A stretch of DNA of 64,000 bases, taken from positions 62,001-126,000 of the forward strand of contig DASWNX010000040.1 in NCBI GenBank assembly GCA_036399055.1, given 5' to 3'. The position numbers and the translations under genes were made by a program. This document shows positions 1-8,267 of this stretch, piece by piece; the first letter of the stretch is position 1, and every line of letters starts with the position of its first letter. The DNA is from Jatrophihabitans sp. (GTDB lineage Bacteria > Actinomycetota > Actinomycetes > Mycobacteriales > Jatrophihabitantaceae). Under the pieces are notes generated by a model. It was not told where the DNA came from. It saw only the letters and a list, made by a program, of their open reading frames with translations, and ran no database searches.

Positions 1-471
1 GGCCCGGCTGACCTGCTCGAACACCGGTCGGCTCAAGGCCGCGCCCTCGCGCCGCACGGACTCGGGCCGCAGCCGCAGCACCCGGTCCAGGCGCACCTCG
101 CTGGGCCGGTTCTGGGAGTCCCAGCCACCCGCGCCGACGTCGAGCCAGTGCCTGCCGTGCCGGGCCTCGGCCGCGTGATCGCGATCGTGGTCCTTGCTGG
201 TGAGCATCAGGCCGAGGAGATAGCCAGAATCCCTGCCGATGATCAGCACCGGGCGGTCCTTGCCCCGGTTGTGGTCCTCCTCGTAGGGCACCCAGGCCCA
301 CACCACCTCACCCGGATCGGCCAGGCCGTCCGGATGCGGGTCATAGCTCGGTGTCACCGCGCCGGGAAAGTCACCGGGATAGCCACCCAGGCCGGCCCGG
401 CCCAGCGCCGCCCCGCTGGCAGCCAGCCGCTGATCTTCCTGCCGGCTACGCCGCAGCCAGCGAAAGACCAT
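1..471 (-). CDS. Type II toxin-antitoxin PemK/MazF-like protein (3' end beyond window)
   Basis: Read on the minus strand from the ATG at 471, the frame stays open for all 157 codons to the window edge, so the C-terminus is missing. After about 45 variable residues comes a PemK/MazF-like core: a PGEVVWAWVPYEED strand, then RGKDRPVLIIGR, then a strand containing GLMLTSKDHD. This matches the SH3-like barrel of the PemK/MazF endoribonuclease family, whose members cut mRNA, although many actinobacterial relatives stand alone without a known antitoxin. Its ATG overlaps the asnB stop (ATGA), so it is probably the last gene of the desulfurase-epimerase-asnB operon. No antitoxin is visible upstream. 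Family membership is fairly clear; toxin activity is inference. Confidence 0.75.
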   Translation of the reverse strand, partial: MVFRWLRRSRQEDQRLAASGAALGRAGLGGYPGDFPGAVTPSYDPHPDGLADPGEVVWAWVPYEEDHNRGKDRPVLIIGRDSGYLLGLMLTSKDHDRDHAAEARHGRHWLDVGAGGWDSQNRPSEVRLDRVLRLRPESVRREGAALSRPVFEQVSRA

Positions 472-2381
472 CAGATCGCCACCGGGTACACCGGCTGCGG
501 GATCTCCGGGCGGATCCGGCCCTCGACGAAGATGCCGTGCCAGATCATGAAGACCAGCAGCGTCCAGATCTTGCGGGAGTAGTCGTGCGGGCCGTCGCGG
601 TGGGCCTCCAACAGCTTCAGCGCCGCCTGGGTGTCGATCAGGTGGCCGGTGCCGGCCGAGCTGATGATCTCGCGGGCCCAGTCATACATCTCATTGCGCA
701 GCCACGGCCGGGTCGGCACCGGAAACCCCAGCTTGGGCCGGTTCAGCACGTGCGCCGGGACGATGTCGGCCAGCGCCCGCCGCAGCGCGTACTTGGTGGT
801 CTCGGGGGTGATCTTCTGCTCCACCGGAATCGCCGAGGCCACCCGGAACACCTCGGTGTCCAGGAACGGCACCCGCAGCTCCAGGGAGTTGGCCATCGTC
901 ATCTTGTCGGCCTTGACCAGGATGTCACCGCGCAGCCAGGTGAACAGGTCGATGTACTGCATCCGGGTGGAGTCGTCCAGGTGCGTGGTGGCCGCGTAGT
1001 GGGGCGCGGTGACGTCGGTGTAGTTGACCTGGGGGGAGTAGGTCCGCAGCAGGTCCTGCATCTCATCGGGCCGGAAGATCCGGGCGTTGCCGTAGTAGCG
1101 CTCCTCGATGCCGATCGAGGCCCGGCGCAGCAGGTCCTTGCCGCGCATCCCCTCCGGCAGCCGGGTCGACAGCAGGCCGAGCAGCCGCTTAACGGGGTCG
1201 GGGGCGGCGGTGAGGCGCCGCAGCGAGATCGGCTCGCGGTAGATGGTGTAGCCGCCGAACAGCTCGTCGGCGCCCTCGCCGGACAGCACCACCTTGACGT
1301 GCTTGCGGGCCTCGCGGGCGATGAAGTACAGCGGCACCAGCGCCGGATCGGCCACCGGGTCGTCGAGGTACCAGACGATCAGCGGCAGGGTGTCCATCAT
1401 CTCCTGGGCGGTGACCACCTTGGTGATGTGCTCGACCCCGATCGCGGCGGCCGACTCAGCGGCCACGTCGATCTCGGAGAAGCCGGACCGCTCGAAGCCG
1501 GTGGTGAAGGTGAGCAGCTTGGGGTTGTGCTCGCGGGCCAGCGCGGCGATCGCGGTGGAGTCGATGCCGCCGGACAGGAACGAGCCCACCGTGAAGTCCG
1601 AGCGCAGGTGCTTGGCGACCGAGTCACGCAGCGCGTCGGCGATCTCGCGGTAGAGCTTGTCCGGCTCGGGAACCGGGCGGATGGGGAAGTCCGGCGTGAA
1701 GTACCGCTTGGTCTCGATCGTCCCGCCGGGACGCAGCGTGAAGCTGGTGCCCGAGTCGATCCGGGTGATCCGGCGGTGCATGGAGGCGGGCTCGGGGACG
1801 TACTGCAGCGTCAGGTAGTGCTGCAGCGCCTCGGTGTCGACCTGCTCGGCCACCTCGTCGGGGGCGACCGACAGCAGCGCCTTCTTCTCGGAGGCGAAGA
1901 ACGAGCCCCGCTCGTCGGTGTAGGTGTAGAGCGGCTTGATGCCGAACCAGTCGCGGGCGCCGAACACCACCCGCTCGTGGCTGTCCCAGATCAGGAAGGA
2001 GAACATCCCGCGCAGCTCGGAGACGATCTGCTCGCCCAGGTAGTGATAGCCGGCGACGATCGCCTCGCCGTCGCCCTCGGTCTGGAACTGCGCGCCGAAC
2101 TCGGTGCTCAGGCGCTCACGCAGCTCGAGGTAGTTGTAGATCTCGCCGTTGAAGATCAGGTGGTAGCGCTCGGCCAGGTAGGGCAGCGGCTGGTGGCTGT
2201 GCTCCCAGTCGATCAGCGACAGCCGGCGAAAGCCGATCACCGCCTCGTCGTCGAACCAGGTGCCGGCGTCGTCCGGACCCCGGTGGCGCATCTGGACCAG
2301 CGAGGCCTCGATCGCCTCCCGGGTCTGCTCCAGTTGGTCAGGCCCGGCCGGCGCGGCCAGGTAACCGATCAACCCGCACAT
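471..2381 (-). CDS. asnB: Asparagine synthase (glutamine-hydrolysing)
   Basis: The 636-residue product starts MCGLIGYLA, so Cys2 is exposed as the class II glutamine amidotransferase nucleophile after Met removal. The glutaminase domain spans about residues 1-215 with the RGPDD and FNGEIYNY motifs. The synthetase domain follows, with the pyrophosphate-binding SGGIDST loop at 270-276 and the LSGEGADELFGGY motif. Length and domain order are normal for AsnB, which makes asparagine from aspartate, glutamine and ATP; some actinobacterial AsnB homologues amidate envelope components instead. It lies 2 bp after the RmlC-family gene and overlaps the PemK-like gene by ATGA. Divergence from ctaC, with a desulfurase and epimerase between, resembles the asnB-ctaC pair of mycobacteria. 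Confidence 0.93.
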   Translation of the reverse strand: MCGLIGYLAAPAGPDQLEQTREAIEASLVQMRHRGPDDAGTWFDDEAVIGFRRLSLIDWEHSHQPLPYLAERYHLIFNGEIYNYLELRERLSTEFGAQFQTEGDGEAIVAGYHYLGEQIVSELRGMFSFLIWDSHERVVFGARDWFGIKPLYTYTDERGSFFASEKKALLSVAPDEVAEQVDTEALQHYLTLQYVPEPASMHRRITRIDSGTSFTLRPGGTIETKRYFTPDFPIRPVPEPDKLYREIADALRDSVAKHLRSDFTVGSFLSGGIDSTAIAALAREHNPKLLTFTTGFERSGFSEIDVAAESAAAIGVEHITKVVTAQEMMDTLPLIVWYLDDPVADPALVPLYFIAREARKHVKVVLSGEGADELFGGYTIYREPISLRRLTAAPDPVKRLLGLLSTRLPEGMRGKDLLRRASIGIEERYYGNARIFRPDEMQDLLRTYSPQVNYTDVTAPHYAATTHLDDSTRMQYIDLFTWLRGDILVKADKMTMANSLELRVPFLDTEVFRVASAIPVEQKITPETTKYALRRALADIVPAHVLNRPKLGFPVPTRPWLRNEMYDWAREIISSAGTGHLIDTQAALKLLEAHRDGPHDYSRKIWTLLVFMIWHGIFVEGRIRPEIPQPVYPVAI

Positions 2382-2383
2382 CT

Positions 2384-2941
2384 CTACTCGCTTCCTGTCT
2401 GCTCGCTGAACTTGGCCGCGGCCACGTCCTTGGCCGAGATCTGGGCCGGGTCGCCGGCCTGCACCGGGATCGGCCAGTCGAGCCCCAGGCCTTCATCCAG
2501 CGGCGAGAAGGCGGTTCCGGGCATTCCCGGGTACCACTCGTCGGTGAAGCAGTACAGGTACTGGCTGCCCTCGCGGCTCACCGACTGGAACCCGTTGCAG
2601 ACGCCGGGAGGCACCAGCACCTGGGTGCCGGCGGTCAGCTCGAGGGTCACCAGCTTGCCGTAGCTGGCCGAGTCCGGACGGGCGTCGAGGTAGGCCCCGA
2701 ACGCCGCGCCCGCGACGCAGCCCACCAGCTTGGTGGTGGACTCGCCGTGCAGGCCCCGGACCGCGCCGTAGCCGGACTGGGTGACGTTGATCTGGCGCAG
2801 GGCCCCGAAGTCGCCCAACGCCGAGGCCCGGAAGAACTCACGGACCGTGCCGCGCTCGTCGCTGACCTGCTTGAGGGTGATGATCTGCAGACCCTCGATG
2901 CTCGTCTGGCTGCTCTGCATGTCGGTGATCTGCATGCTCAT
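2384..2941 (-). CDS. dTDP-4-dehydrorhamnose 3,5-epimerase family (RmlC-like) protein
   Basis: This 185-residue cupin protein has RmlC features: the DERGTVREFF strand, RGLH with the putative catalytic base His, a following conserved Lys (STTKLV), and the YLYCFTDEWYPG strand. The usual GFAHGF is replaced by GVCNGFQ, so one conserved His is Asn; the exact substrate is therefore unsure and a sugar-nucleotide epimerase or isomerase role is inferred. The ATG at 2941 is preferred because GCGAGG precedes it at normal spacing and it leaves a 28-bp gap after the desulfurase stop; the longer frame to 3088 would overlap that gene. It lies 2 bp before asnB. No other dTDP-rhamnose genes are in the window. 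Confidence 0.8.
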   Translation of the reverse strand: MSMQITDMQSSQTSIEGLQIITLKQVSDERGTVREFFRASALGDFGALRQINVTQSGYGAVRGLHGESTTKLVGCVAGAAFGAYLDARPDSASYGKLVTLELTAGTQVLVPPGVCNGFQSVSREGSQYLYCFTDEWYPGMPGTAFSPLDEGLGLDWPIPVQAGDPAQISAKDVAAAKFSEQTGSE

Positions 2942-2969
2942 GGCGTCGATCCTCGCATGGTCGCCGCGC

Positions 2970-4481
2970 TCATCGCAGTCGGCGCACCCGGTAGGCAGTC
3001 GCTCCGTCGGCCATCGAAGTCTCCTCGACAAGCTGCTGGCCGCGCATCCGGCACCAGGCCGCGAGGTCACTGGCCGCAGCCGGGTCATCGGCCAGCACGG
3101 TCACCTCCGAGCCGATCCCGATGCCGGGCAGCGCCCGGGCCAGGTCCAGGACCGGCAGCGGGCAGCGCCGGCCGCGGCTGTCCAGAACGCCGCCCGCGGG
3201 GCCGTCCGAAGTCGATCCGCCAGCCGCTGCGGCGACGACCGATCCGCCAGCCGCTGCGGCGGTCGCTTCCTCCGAGCCGGCGGCGTTCGGACCCGTGGCG
3301 CCCGGCTGCGGGCCCGGCCGCACGCCCGGTGAGCCGGGCGCCTGCGCGCGGACGGCGGCCACCGCCTCGGGCAGCACCGCCAGGAACCGCTCGACGTCTG
3401 CCTGCTGAACTCCCGGGTGCAGCGAGATCCTGATGTTGCCCGAGGTCAGCGCGCCCATGGCGACCAGCACATGGGACGGCGTCAGCGTGTCCGAGGTGCA
3501 CGATGACCCCGACGACACCGCGAAACCGCGCCGGTCCAGCTCGGTGAGCAGGGCCTCACCGTCGAGGTACAGGCACGAGAAGGTGACCAGGTGCGGCAGC
3601 CGGCCGGCCGGGTCCTCATCGCCCAGCACGAGCGCGTCGGCGACGCTCAGCGGCACCTGCCGCCGGATCCGCTCGGTCAGCTCGCCCAGCCGGCGGCCCT
3701 GCGCCGCCCGGTCGGCCCGGGTCGCGCGCAGGCTGGCCACCGCGGCCACGATCGCCGGCACGTTCGGCGCTCCGGCGGCCCGGCCGGACTCGGCCTCGTC
3801 CACCGGGAAGGGCGGGCGCCACCGGGCGCCTTGGCGGACGACCAGCAGCCCCACGCCGGCCGGGCCGCCCCACAGCCGGGCGTCGGCGGTGAAGACCGGC
3901 GCGGCGGCCGGCGGCTGGCCGTAGACCAGCTCGTGGCCGGCGTCGACCACCAGCGGCACGCCGAGCTCGGCCAGCCGCTGGGCGGCCTCGGCGACCGGCT
4001 GCCGGGTGCCGACCTCGTGGTTGGCGGCCTGCAGCACCGCGGTGGCCACCCGCGGCTGGCCGGCCAGCTCCAGGAACTCGGCAAGCCTCACCCGGCCGGT
4101 CGCGTCGACGCCGGCCACCCGCACCTCGCCGCCGTGCTGGCGGTGCCAGTCCGCGGCCCGGAAAACCGCTGAGTGCTCGACCGCCGAATGCAGCAGCACG
4201 TCACCGGCCCGCCGCCGACCGGTCAGGCTGCCCAGCACGCCGTGCTGCAGGGCGTGCACGCCCGAGGGCAGAAAACTCAACTCGTCCGGCCGCACCCCGA
4301 GCTCGGCGGCAGCGGCCTGCCGGGCGGCGTCGAGCAGGACCGCGCTACGGCGTCCCGCGCCGGTCAGCCGGGACGGATCGGCCCAGCCGTCCTGCCAGGC
4401 CGCCTGCATCGCCTCGGCAGCCACCGGGTGCAGGGGCAGGCCGGCGGCGGCGTCGAGGTAGCCCGAGCCCGGCTGGTTCAT
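2970..4481 (-). CDS. Cysteine desulfurase-TusA fusion with no lysine residues
   Basis: The 503-residue product has an N-terminal class V aminotransferase (NifS/IscS-like) fold, residues 1 to about 375, then an Ala/Gly/Pro linker, then a TusA-like sulfur-carrier domain with the CPxP signature (RGRRCPLPVLDL). The desulfurase loop Cys is present (SSGSSCTSDTLTPSHV), as are NHEVGTRQP and VDAGHELVYG. The place of the PLP-binding His-Lys, normally HK followed by GP-G-G, reads DARLWGGPAGVG, so Lys appears replaced by Arg. The whole translation contains no lysine, so no internal aldimine is possible as read. Known desulfurases pass persulfide sulfur to TusA; the fusion implies direct transfer, but the missing Lys makes the chemistry unclear. 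The start at 4481 begins the homologous region (MNQPGSGYLDAAAG). It heads the minus operon. Confidence 0.85.
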   Translation of the reverse strand: MNQPGSGYLDAAAGLPLHPVAAEAMQAAWQDGWADPSRLTGAGRRSAVLLDAARQAAAAELGVRPDELSFLPSGVHALQHGVLGSLTGRRRAGDVLLHSAVEHSAVFRAADWHRQHGGEVRVAGVDATGRVRLAEFLELAGQPRVATAVLQAANHEVGTRQPVAEAAQRLAELGVPLVVDAGHELVYGQPPAAAPVFTADARLWGGPAGVGLLVVRQGARWRPPFPVDEAESGRAAGAPNVPAIVAAVASLRATRADRAAQGRRLGELTERIRRQVPLSVADALVLGDEDPAGRLPHLVTFSCLYLDGEALLTELDRRGFAVSSGSSCTSDTLTPSHVLVAMGALTSGNIRISLHPGVQQADVERFLAVLPEAVAAVRAQAPGSPGVRPGPQPGATGPNAAGSEEATAAAAGGSVVAAAAGGSTSDGPAGGVLDSRGRRCPLPVLDLARALPGIGIGSEVTVLADDPAAASDLAAWCRMRGQQLVEETSMADGATAYRVRRLR

Positions 4482-4632
4482 GCTGTGCAACGCTAGTACC
4501 GCCTCGCCGTGCCGGCCTCTGGCGCACCCCTCACCGCTGTTGTGCTGTGTTCTCGGATAGGCTCCAAGCGGCGGGATTGCTCGAGGCGGAAATGGCCTCG
4601 ACCCAGCCGGACGAGGAAGGGCGGTTTCGCCA
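4482..4632. promoter_or_regulatory. Divergent intergenic region between desulfurase operon and ctaC
   Basis: These 151 bp separate the two divergent start codons, so promoters for both the minus operon (desulfurase, epimerase, asnB, PemK-like) and the plus ctaC-ctaF pair should lie here. A purine-rich GAGGAAGG at about 4613-4620 is the likely ctaC ribosome-binding site. I could not pick convincing -35/-10 pairs by eye. Confidence 0.5.
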
Positions 4633-5595
4633 GTGCAGCGCAGTCTCCGGTCCCGGATCTCTCGGCTCGGTCTGCTCGCGGGATCTGCCGTGATGCTGAC
4701 CGGTTGCACCGTCCAAGACGTTGAGGACAAGCTTCGGTTCGGCTGGCCCAGCGGTGTCACCAATCAGGCCGACCGGATGCGCACCCTGTGGACCTGGTCC
4801 TCGGTCGCGGCGCTGGTGGTCGGCGCGATCGTCTGGGCCCTGATCTTCTGGTGCTGCTGGCGTTACCGCAAGACCGACGACCTGCTGCCCACCCAGACCA
4901 AGTACCACCTGCCGATCGAGATCGCCTACTCGATCGCGCCCTTCGTGATCATCGCCGTGCTGTTCTACTTCACCGCGATCACCGAGGACTACGTCGACAC
5001 GTTGACGCCGAATCCGGACACCGTCGTGCAAGTCAACGCGTTCAAGTGGAACTGGCAGTTCGACTACAAGTCGAACACGGTCAACGGCGTCTCGCAGGAG
5101 ACGAACTACCCCGAGGGCGACCCGGCCGCCGGCACGTCGATCTCGACGGTCGGCAGCGCGGACGAGATCCCGGTGCTGGTGGTGCCGGTCGCCAAGCGGG
5201 TCCGGGTGATCGAGGTCAGCAAGGACGTCATCCACTCCTTCTGGGTGCCGGACTTCCTGTTCAAGCGCGACGTCATCCCGATGCCCAAGCCCAACGAGTT
5301 CGAGTTCACCGCCACCCAGACCGGGCACTACGTCGGCCGCTGCGCCGAGCTGTGCGGCACCTACCACTCGCAGATGAACTTCGAGGTGCGGGTGGTCACC
5401 GCCGAGAACTTCGCCAAGTACCTCACGAACCTGGCCGCCATCCCCTCGGGTGACCCGGCTCGCCAGAGCAAGGCGCTGCAGTCCATCGGCGAAGACCCCT
5501 GTGCCACCACCACCTACCCGTTCGAGACCGACCGGCTGCACCGGTCGGCGTCTGAGGACCCCGGCGCACAGGCCTGCCGCGTCGGAGCCAGTTAG
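4633..5595 (+). CDS. ctaC: Cytochrome c oxidase subunit II
   Basis: This 320-residue protein carries the CuA electron-entry site of the aa3 oxidase. The N-terminus is a lipoprotein signal peptide with a lipobox (LTGC, Cys25). Two transmembrane helices lie at about residues 54-76 and 95-115, followed by the extracytoplasmic cupredoxin domain. The CuA ligands are all visible: His201, Cys237, Glu239, Cys241, His245 and Met248 (GRCAELCGTYHSQM). The start is GTG at 4633, 12 bp after GAGGAAGG. ctaF follows after 14 bp. The large subunit gene ctaD is absent here, as in mycobacteria, whereas Streptomyces has ctaD between ctaC and ctaF. It accepts electrons from the diheme QcrC encoded nearby. Confidence 0.96.
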   Translation: MQRSLRSRISRLGLLAGSAVMLTGCTVQDVEDKLRFGWPSGVTNQADRMRTLWTWSSVAALVVGAIVWALIFWCCWRYRKTDDLLPTQTKYHLPIEIAYSIAPFVIIAVLFYFTAITEDYVDTLTPNPDTVVQVNAFKWNWQFDYKSNTVNGVSQETNYPEGDPAAGTSISTVGSADEIPVLVVPVAKRVRVIEVSKDVIHSFWVPDFLFKRDVIPMPKPNEFEFTATQTGHYVGRCAELCGTYHSQMNFEVRVVTAENFAKYLTNLAAIPSGDPARQSKALQSIGEDPCATTTYPFETDRLHRSASEDPGAQACRVGAS

Positions 5596-5609
5596 CAGAG
5601 GGCGTAGCC

Positions 5610-6032
5610 ATGAAACTCGAAGCCCGGATCTTTCTCTGGATCGCGTTGTTCTGCTTCGTGGTCACCGGGATCTACGCCGGCTGGACGAACTGGAACGGCG
5701 GCGGCGTCGAGGTCGCCGGCACGGTGGCATTGGCGCTGTCTGGTGGCCTGCTCGGCATCAGCGGCTCGTTCTTCTGGTTCGTCTCACGACGCATCGACGC
5801 CCGTCCCGAGGACCGTAACGACGCCGAAATCGCCGAAGGCGCCGGTGAGCTCGGCTTCTTCTCACCCGGTAGCTACTGGCCGGTGGCCATCGCCTTCGGC
5901 GCCATGCTGACGGCCGTCGGGTTCGCGACGACGCAGTACTGGCTGGTGGGCCTGGGCGTGGTGACCATCCTGTACACCACCGGCGGGTTGCTGTTCGAGT
6001 ACTACGTGGGCGAGCGCGCGCCGCTGCGCTGA
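5610..6032 (+). CDS. ctaF: Cytochrome c oxidase subunit IV, actinobacterial type
   Basis: The 140-residue membrane protein matches the actinobacterial CtaF family in length, N-terminal MKLEARIFLWIALFC helix, the central acidic AEIAEGAGELGFFSPGSYWP segment and the C-terminal LFEYYVGE. Four hydrophobic helices are evident, two before and two after the acidic loop. CtaF is a small accessory subunit of the bc1-aa3 supercomplex with no known catalytic role. It is 14 bp downstream of ctaC and certainly co-transcribed. It converges on the SIR2-like gene with a 60-bp gap that contains a short palindrome (GCTCATGATGAGC, about 6049-6061). Confidence 0.93.
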   Translation: MKLEARIFLWIALFCFVVTGIYAGWTNWNGGGVEVAGTVALALSGGLLGISGSFFWFVSRRIDARPEDRNDAEIAEGAGELGFFSPGSYWPVAIAFGAMLTAVGFATTQYWLVGLGVVTILYTTGGLLFEYYVGERAPLR

Positions 6033-6092
6033 GAGAAGCTCAGCCGAGGCTCATGATGAGCTGATGGCGACGGCAGCTCAGGGACGGGCAGC

Positions 6093-8024
6093 TCAGGGCG
6101 TTAGAAGCCACTGAGCGTCACTACTCTGGTCGCTTACGAGGTCCGCCTGCCGGGCGACGCCGTCCAAGCCCGCGCGGTGGGCGATCTGCGAGGCGGCGTG
6201 GCGATGCTCGGCACGCAACCGGAGAGAGTCTGCGGTCGCAGCAAGGCCAGCCAGAGCCCAAGCTTGGAAGAAGGGCCTGGCTGGGCGGCGCCGGCTTACC
6301 TGCCCGAAAAGATCAGCCGCTGTCATGGAGCTCGACTCGGGCCAGCGGCGCAATCGTTCGGCGATTTCGAGCTGCACTGACATCGCCTGGGTCGGCGCGA
6401 GTTCCTGCTCGCCGTTCTCCAGCGCGTGGGTTAACCGTTGATGGGCATCTGGGTCGCCATCGAGGCGATGCGCAGTCAGACGCAAGATCTGACAAGACAG
6501 CGCGCCGCCTGGTGTGTTGTCGGCGGTCAGAAGATCCTCGGCGAGGTTCAGCTCCTGGACGGCCTGCGCCACGTCAAGCTCCTGGACTGCCGCTCTGGCT
6601 TGTTGGAAATGCGCCCAACCAAGCCAGCGGACGGATGCTAGAGCATCTATTTGCCCACGCAGTTCGGCAAGCCACCTCAAGAATTGGTCATCCTGTCCTG
6701 CCCAGCTGGTGAGGTAGCAGAGCTGGAAAGCCGCGTTGGCAGCCACGTCAGGCTCGCCGGAGCCGCGGGAGATCTCGAAGGCGGCCTGCGCATCGCGAAT
6801 TCCGTCACGGGCGTTACCCAAGTAGCGCCGTGCTACCGCTCTGGCGTTGAGTGCGCCCGGTTCGCTCAAGTCGCCGTCAAGATGGTCGCGTACCCATTCG
6901 TAGTCGTACTCATAGAAGGCATGGAGTGTCGTAGCCACCCGAACGGCGTGACGGGTCACCGTACGAGCTGGTCGGCCTAGCCGATGCGCTTGGGTCAAGG
7001 CGTCCAAACCACGCGCAGCCAACGGCGATCTGCGTGAATACAAGCCCTCGCTCAGCATGGCCCTCGCGATGTCCGGCGCCAAACGGGGGTTCGTCCGGGT
7101 CAAGGCGCGCCGCAGCTGAGTCCAAGCCTGGTCGTGCTCTCCCAACCGCAGCAGCAAGCGAGCTCGAAACCACTCCCGGCACGGTGGGCGCGGATAACGC
7201 AGTTCCGGCTTGCGTTGTCGCGTGGGCTCAGTGGCATGACGCGCGTCGTCCCACGTGAGCCCTCGCTCGGCGAGCAGACGGCGAAAGGCGGGCAGTAGAT
7301 CGTCGTAGCTAGGGCCGCCCACCAACTCGTTGCCTGGCGCTGCCAGAACCGGGTAGCGGTCGAGTAGTTGTTCACGCTCCCAGTCCGGGCACACCCAGGA
7401 AATCGAACGAGCACGATCCATGACCTTCGCCAGCACCGGACGCACATCAAGATCAGCGCCGGCGTAACCGAACATGATCAGATCGCGGCCGTCGATGTCA
7501 TCCTGCAGCCGTCTGGCCCACGCCGGAGCAAGTGGCCGCACGACTTGTTCGGAGGTGAAGAGGTACCGAGAGGTGGTCACCGAGCCGTGTAGCTTCAACA
7601 GCCGATCCTCCACGTGGGGATCATCGGGCCATGACACAACGGATAGATCAGACCCAAGCTCCTGGTAGGCCTTTTCAATCAAGCCGTCCGCGTTGGCCGT
7701 CCATACGGTTGCTCCGGCCGCAAGGCTGGCCGCGATCATGCGGTGAGGGGTTGTCGGCGACCCTTCGATGAGAACGCTGGTCAGCCACCGACTGCGCTGA
7801 GCCTCAGTGCCGCCTAGACAGCTCAGAAAGACTTCTGGCGCGAGTAACCGAGCACGTGCCACGAGCGTCTCGAGTCGATCAGCTGAAATGAGCTCATCGA
7901 GTCCCGCTGCGTCAATCAGGGCATCGCGAAGCTGGGGGAATGTCGGCAGGCCACTCTCACTGGACGCGCCAGCCCCTATGAACAGGGTCAGAGCTGCCTG
8001 TGACGCCTGCTCTGGCTTATCCAC
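6093..8024 (-). CDS. SIR2-like domain protein with C-terminal helical (TPR-like) repeats
   Basis: In this 643-residue protein the first 230 or so residues form a SIR2-like NAD-binding domain: FIGAGAS (15-21), WTANADGL with the catalytic-type Asn111, LKLHGS with His146, and GYAGADLD (186-193). From about 270 to the end are Ala/Leu/Arg-rich helical pairs typical of TPR arrays. There is no signal peptide or membrane segment. SIR2 domains joined to large C-terminal sensor regions are common in anti-phage NADases (for example ThsA and DSR proteins); a defence role here is inference. The GTG start at 8024 follows GGGAG by 6 nt. Composition is visibly less GC-rich than the flanking respiratory genes and the locus has a qcrB remnant next to it, suggesting horizontal gain. 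Confidence 0.85.
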   Translation of the reverse strand: MDKPEQASQAALTLFIGAGASSESGLPTFPQLRDALIDAAGLDELISADRLETLVARARLLAPEVFLSCLGGTEAQRSRWLTSVLIEGSPTTPHRMIAASLAAGATVWTANADGLIEKAYQELGSDLSVVSWPDDPHVEDRLLKLHGSVTTSRYLFTSEQVVRPLAPAWARRLQDDIDGRDLIMFGYAGADLDVRPVLAKVMDRARSISWVCPDWEREQLLDRYPVLAAPGNELVGGPSYDDLLPAFRRLLAERGLTWDDARHATEPTRQRKPELRYPRPPCREWFRARLLLRLGEHDQAWTQLRRALTRTNPRLAPDIARAMLSEGLYSRRSPLAARGLDALTQAHRLGRPARTVTRHAVRVATTLHAFYEYDYEWVRDHLDGDLSEPGALNARAVARRYLGNARDGIRDAQAAFEISRGSGEPDVAANAAFQLCYLTSWAGQDDQFLRWLAELRGQIDALASVRWLGWAHFQQARAAVQELDVAQAVQELNLAEDLLTADNTPGGALSCQILRLTAHRLDGDPDAHQRLTHALENGEQELAPTQAMSVQLEIAERLRRWPESSSMTAADLFGQVSRRRPARPFFQAWALAGLAATADSLRLRAEHRHAASQIAHRAGLDGVARQADLVSDQSSDAQWLLTP

Positions 8025-8267
8025 CTTGTGCTCCCATGGTCATGCCGACTTATGCCTGTCAGTATGCATAGCTATGTCGCGCTAGAGCAGCTCGTGGGAT
8101 GGAGCCTGCCGACTGCTCAGAAAAGACCCCGGATCTTGTTTCCGCTCGGGTTGCCGAGCTGGTTCATCCGCTTCGGAACCGAGATGCCGGCGTAGGCCAT
8201 CGAACACGGGGTGCTGAGGGCCCGTTCGCCCCTCACGGCCCGGGTTGTCGTTGCATAATCAACTGCT
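8025..8267. other. Intergenic stretch with qcrB remnant and AT-richer promoter region
   Basis: This gap separates the divergent SIR2-like and glycine-rich genes. Its left part is AT-richer and, read toward the SIR2 gene, contains overlapping palindromes (CATAGCTATG and TATGCATA, about 8066-8078), which could be an operator but are unproven. The middle holds the decayed qcrB fragment described separately. The right end has CATAAT at 8254-8259, 8 nt before the ATG at 8268, a possible -10 box for a leaderless transcript. Confidence 0.4.
8127..8197 (-). pseudogene. Duplicated fragment of the qcrB 3' coding end
   Basis: About 71 bp match qcrB positions 9275-9345 with three mismatches, in the same orientation. 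The translated remnant reads AGISVPKRMNQLGNPSGNK, against AGIPVPKRMNQLGNPRGNK in intact qcrB, and stops soon after (TGA at 8117-8119). Two of the three differences change amino acids, as expected for an unconstrained copy. The identity ends abruptly on both sides. It may be the left-over original 3' end of qcrB after an insertion that supplied the present C-terminus, or a local duplication. Confidence 0.85.

Noticed and set aside
351-2663. 770-codon plus-strand frame antisense to asnB and the epimerase gene
   Set aside because: The minus strand encodes a full AsnB with all motifs; the plus-strand translation is Arg/Gly/Val-rich and unrecognisable.
3220-3270. Direct repeat GATCCGCCAGCCGCTGCGGC in the desulfurase-TusA linker as a regulatory site
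   Set aside because: It lies inside coding DNA for the Ala/Gly linker (AAAAGGS repeats), so it is better explained as linker expansion.
4482-4763. Upstream extension of the desulfurase-TusA gene to 4763
   Set aside because: It would overlap the start of ctaC antisense, the added 94 residues are low-complexity, and homology begins at MNQPGSGYLD (4481).
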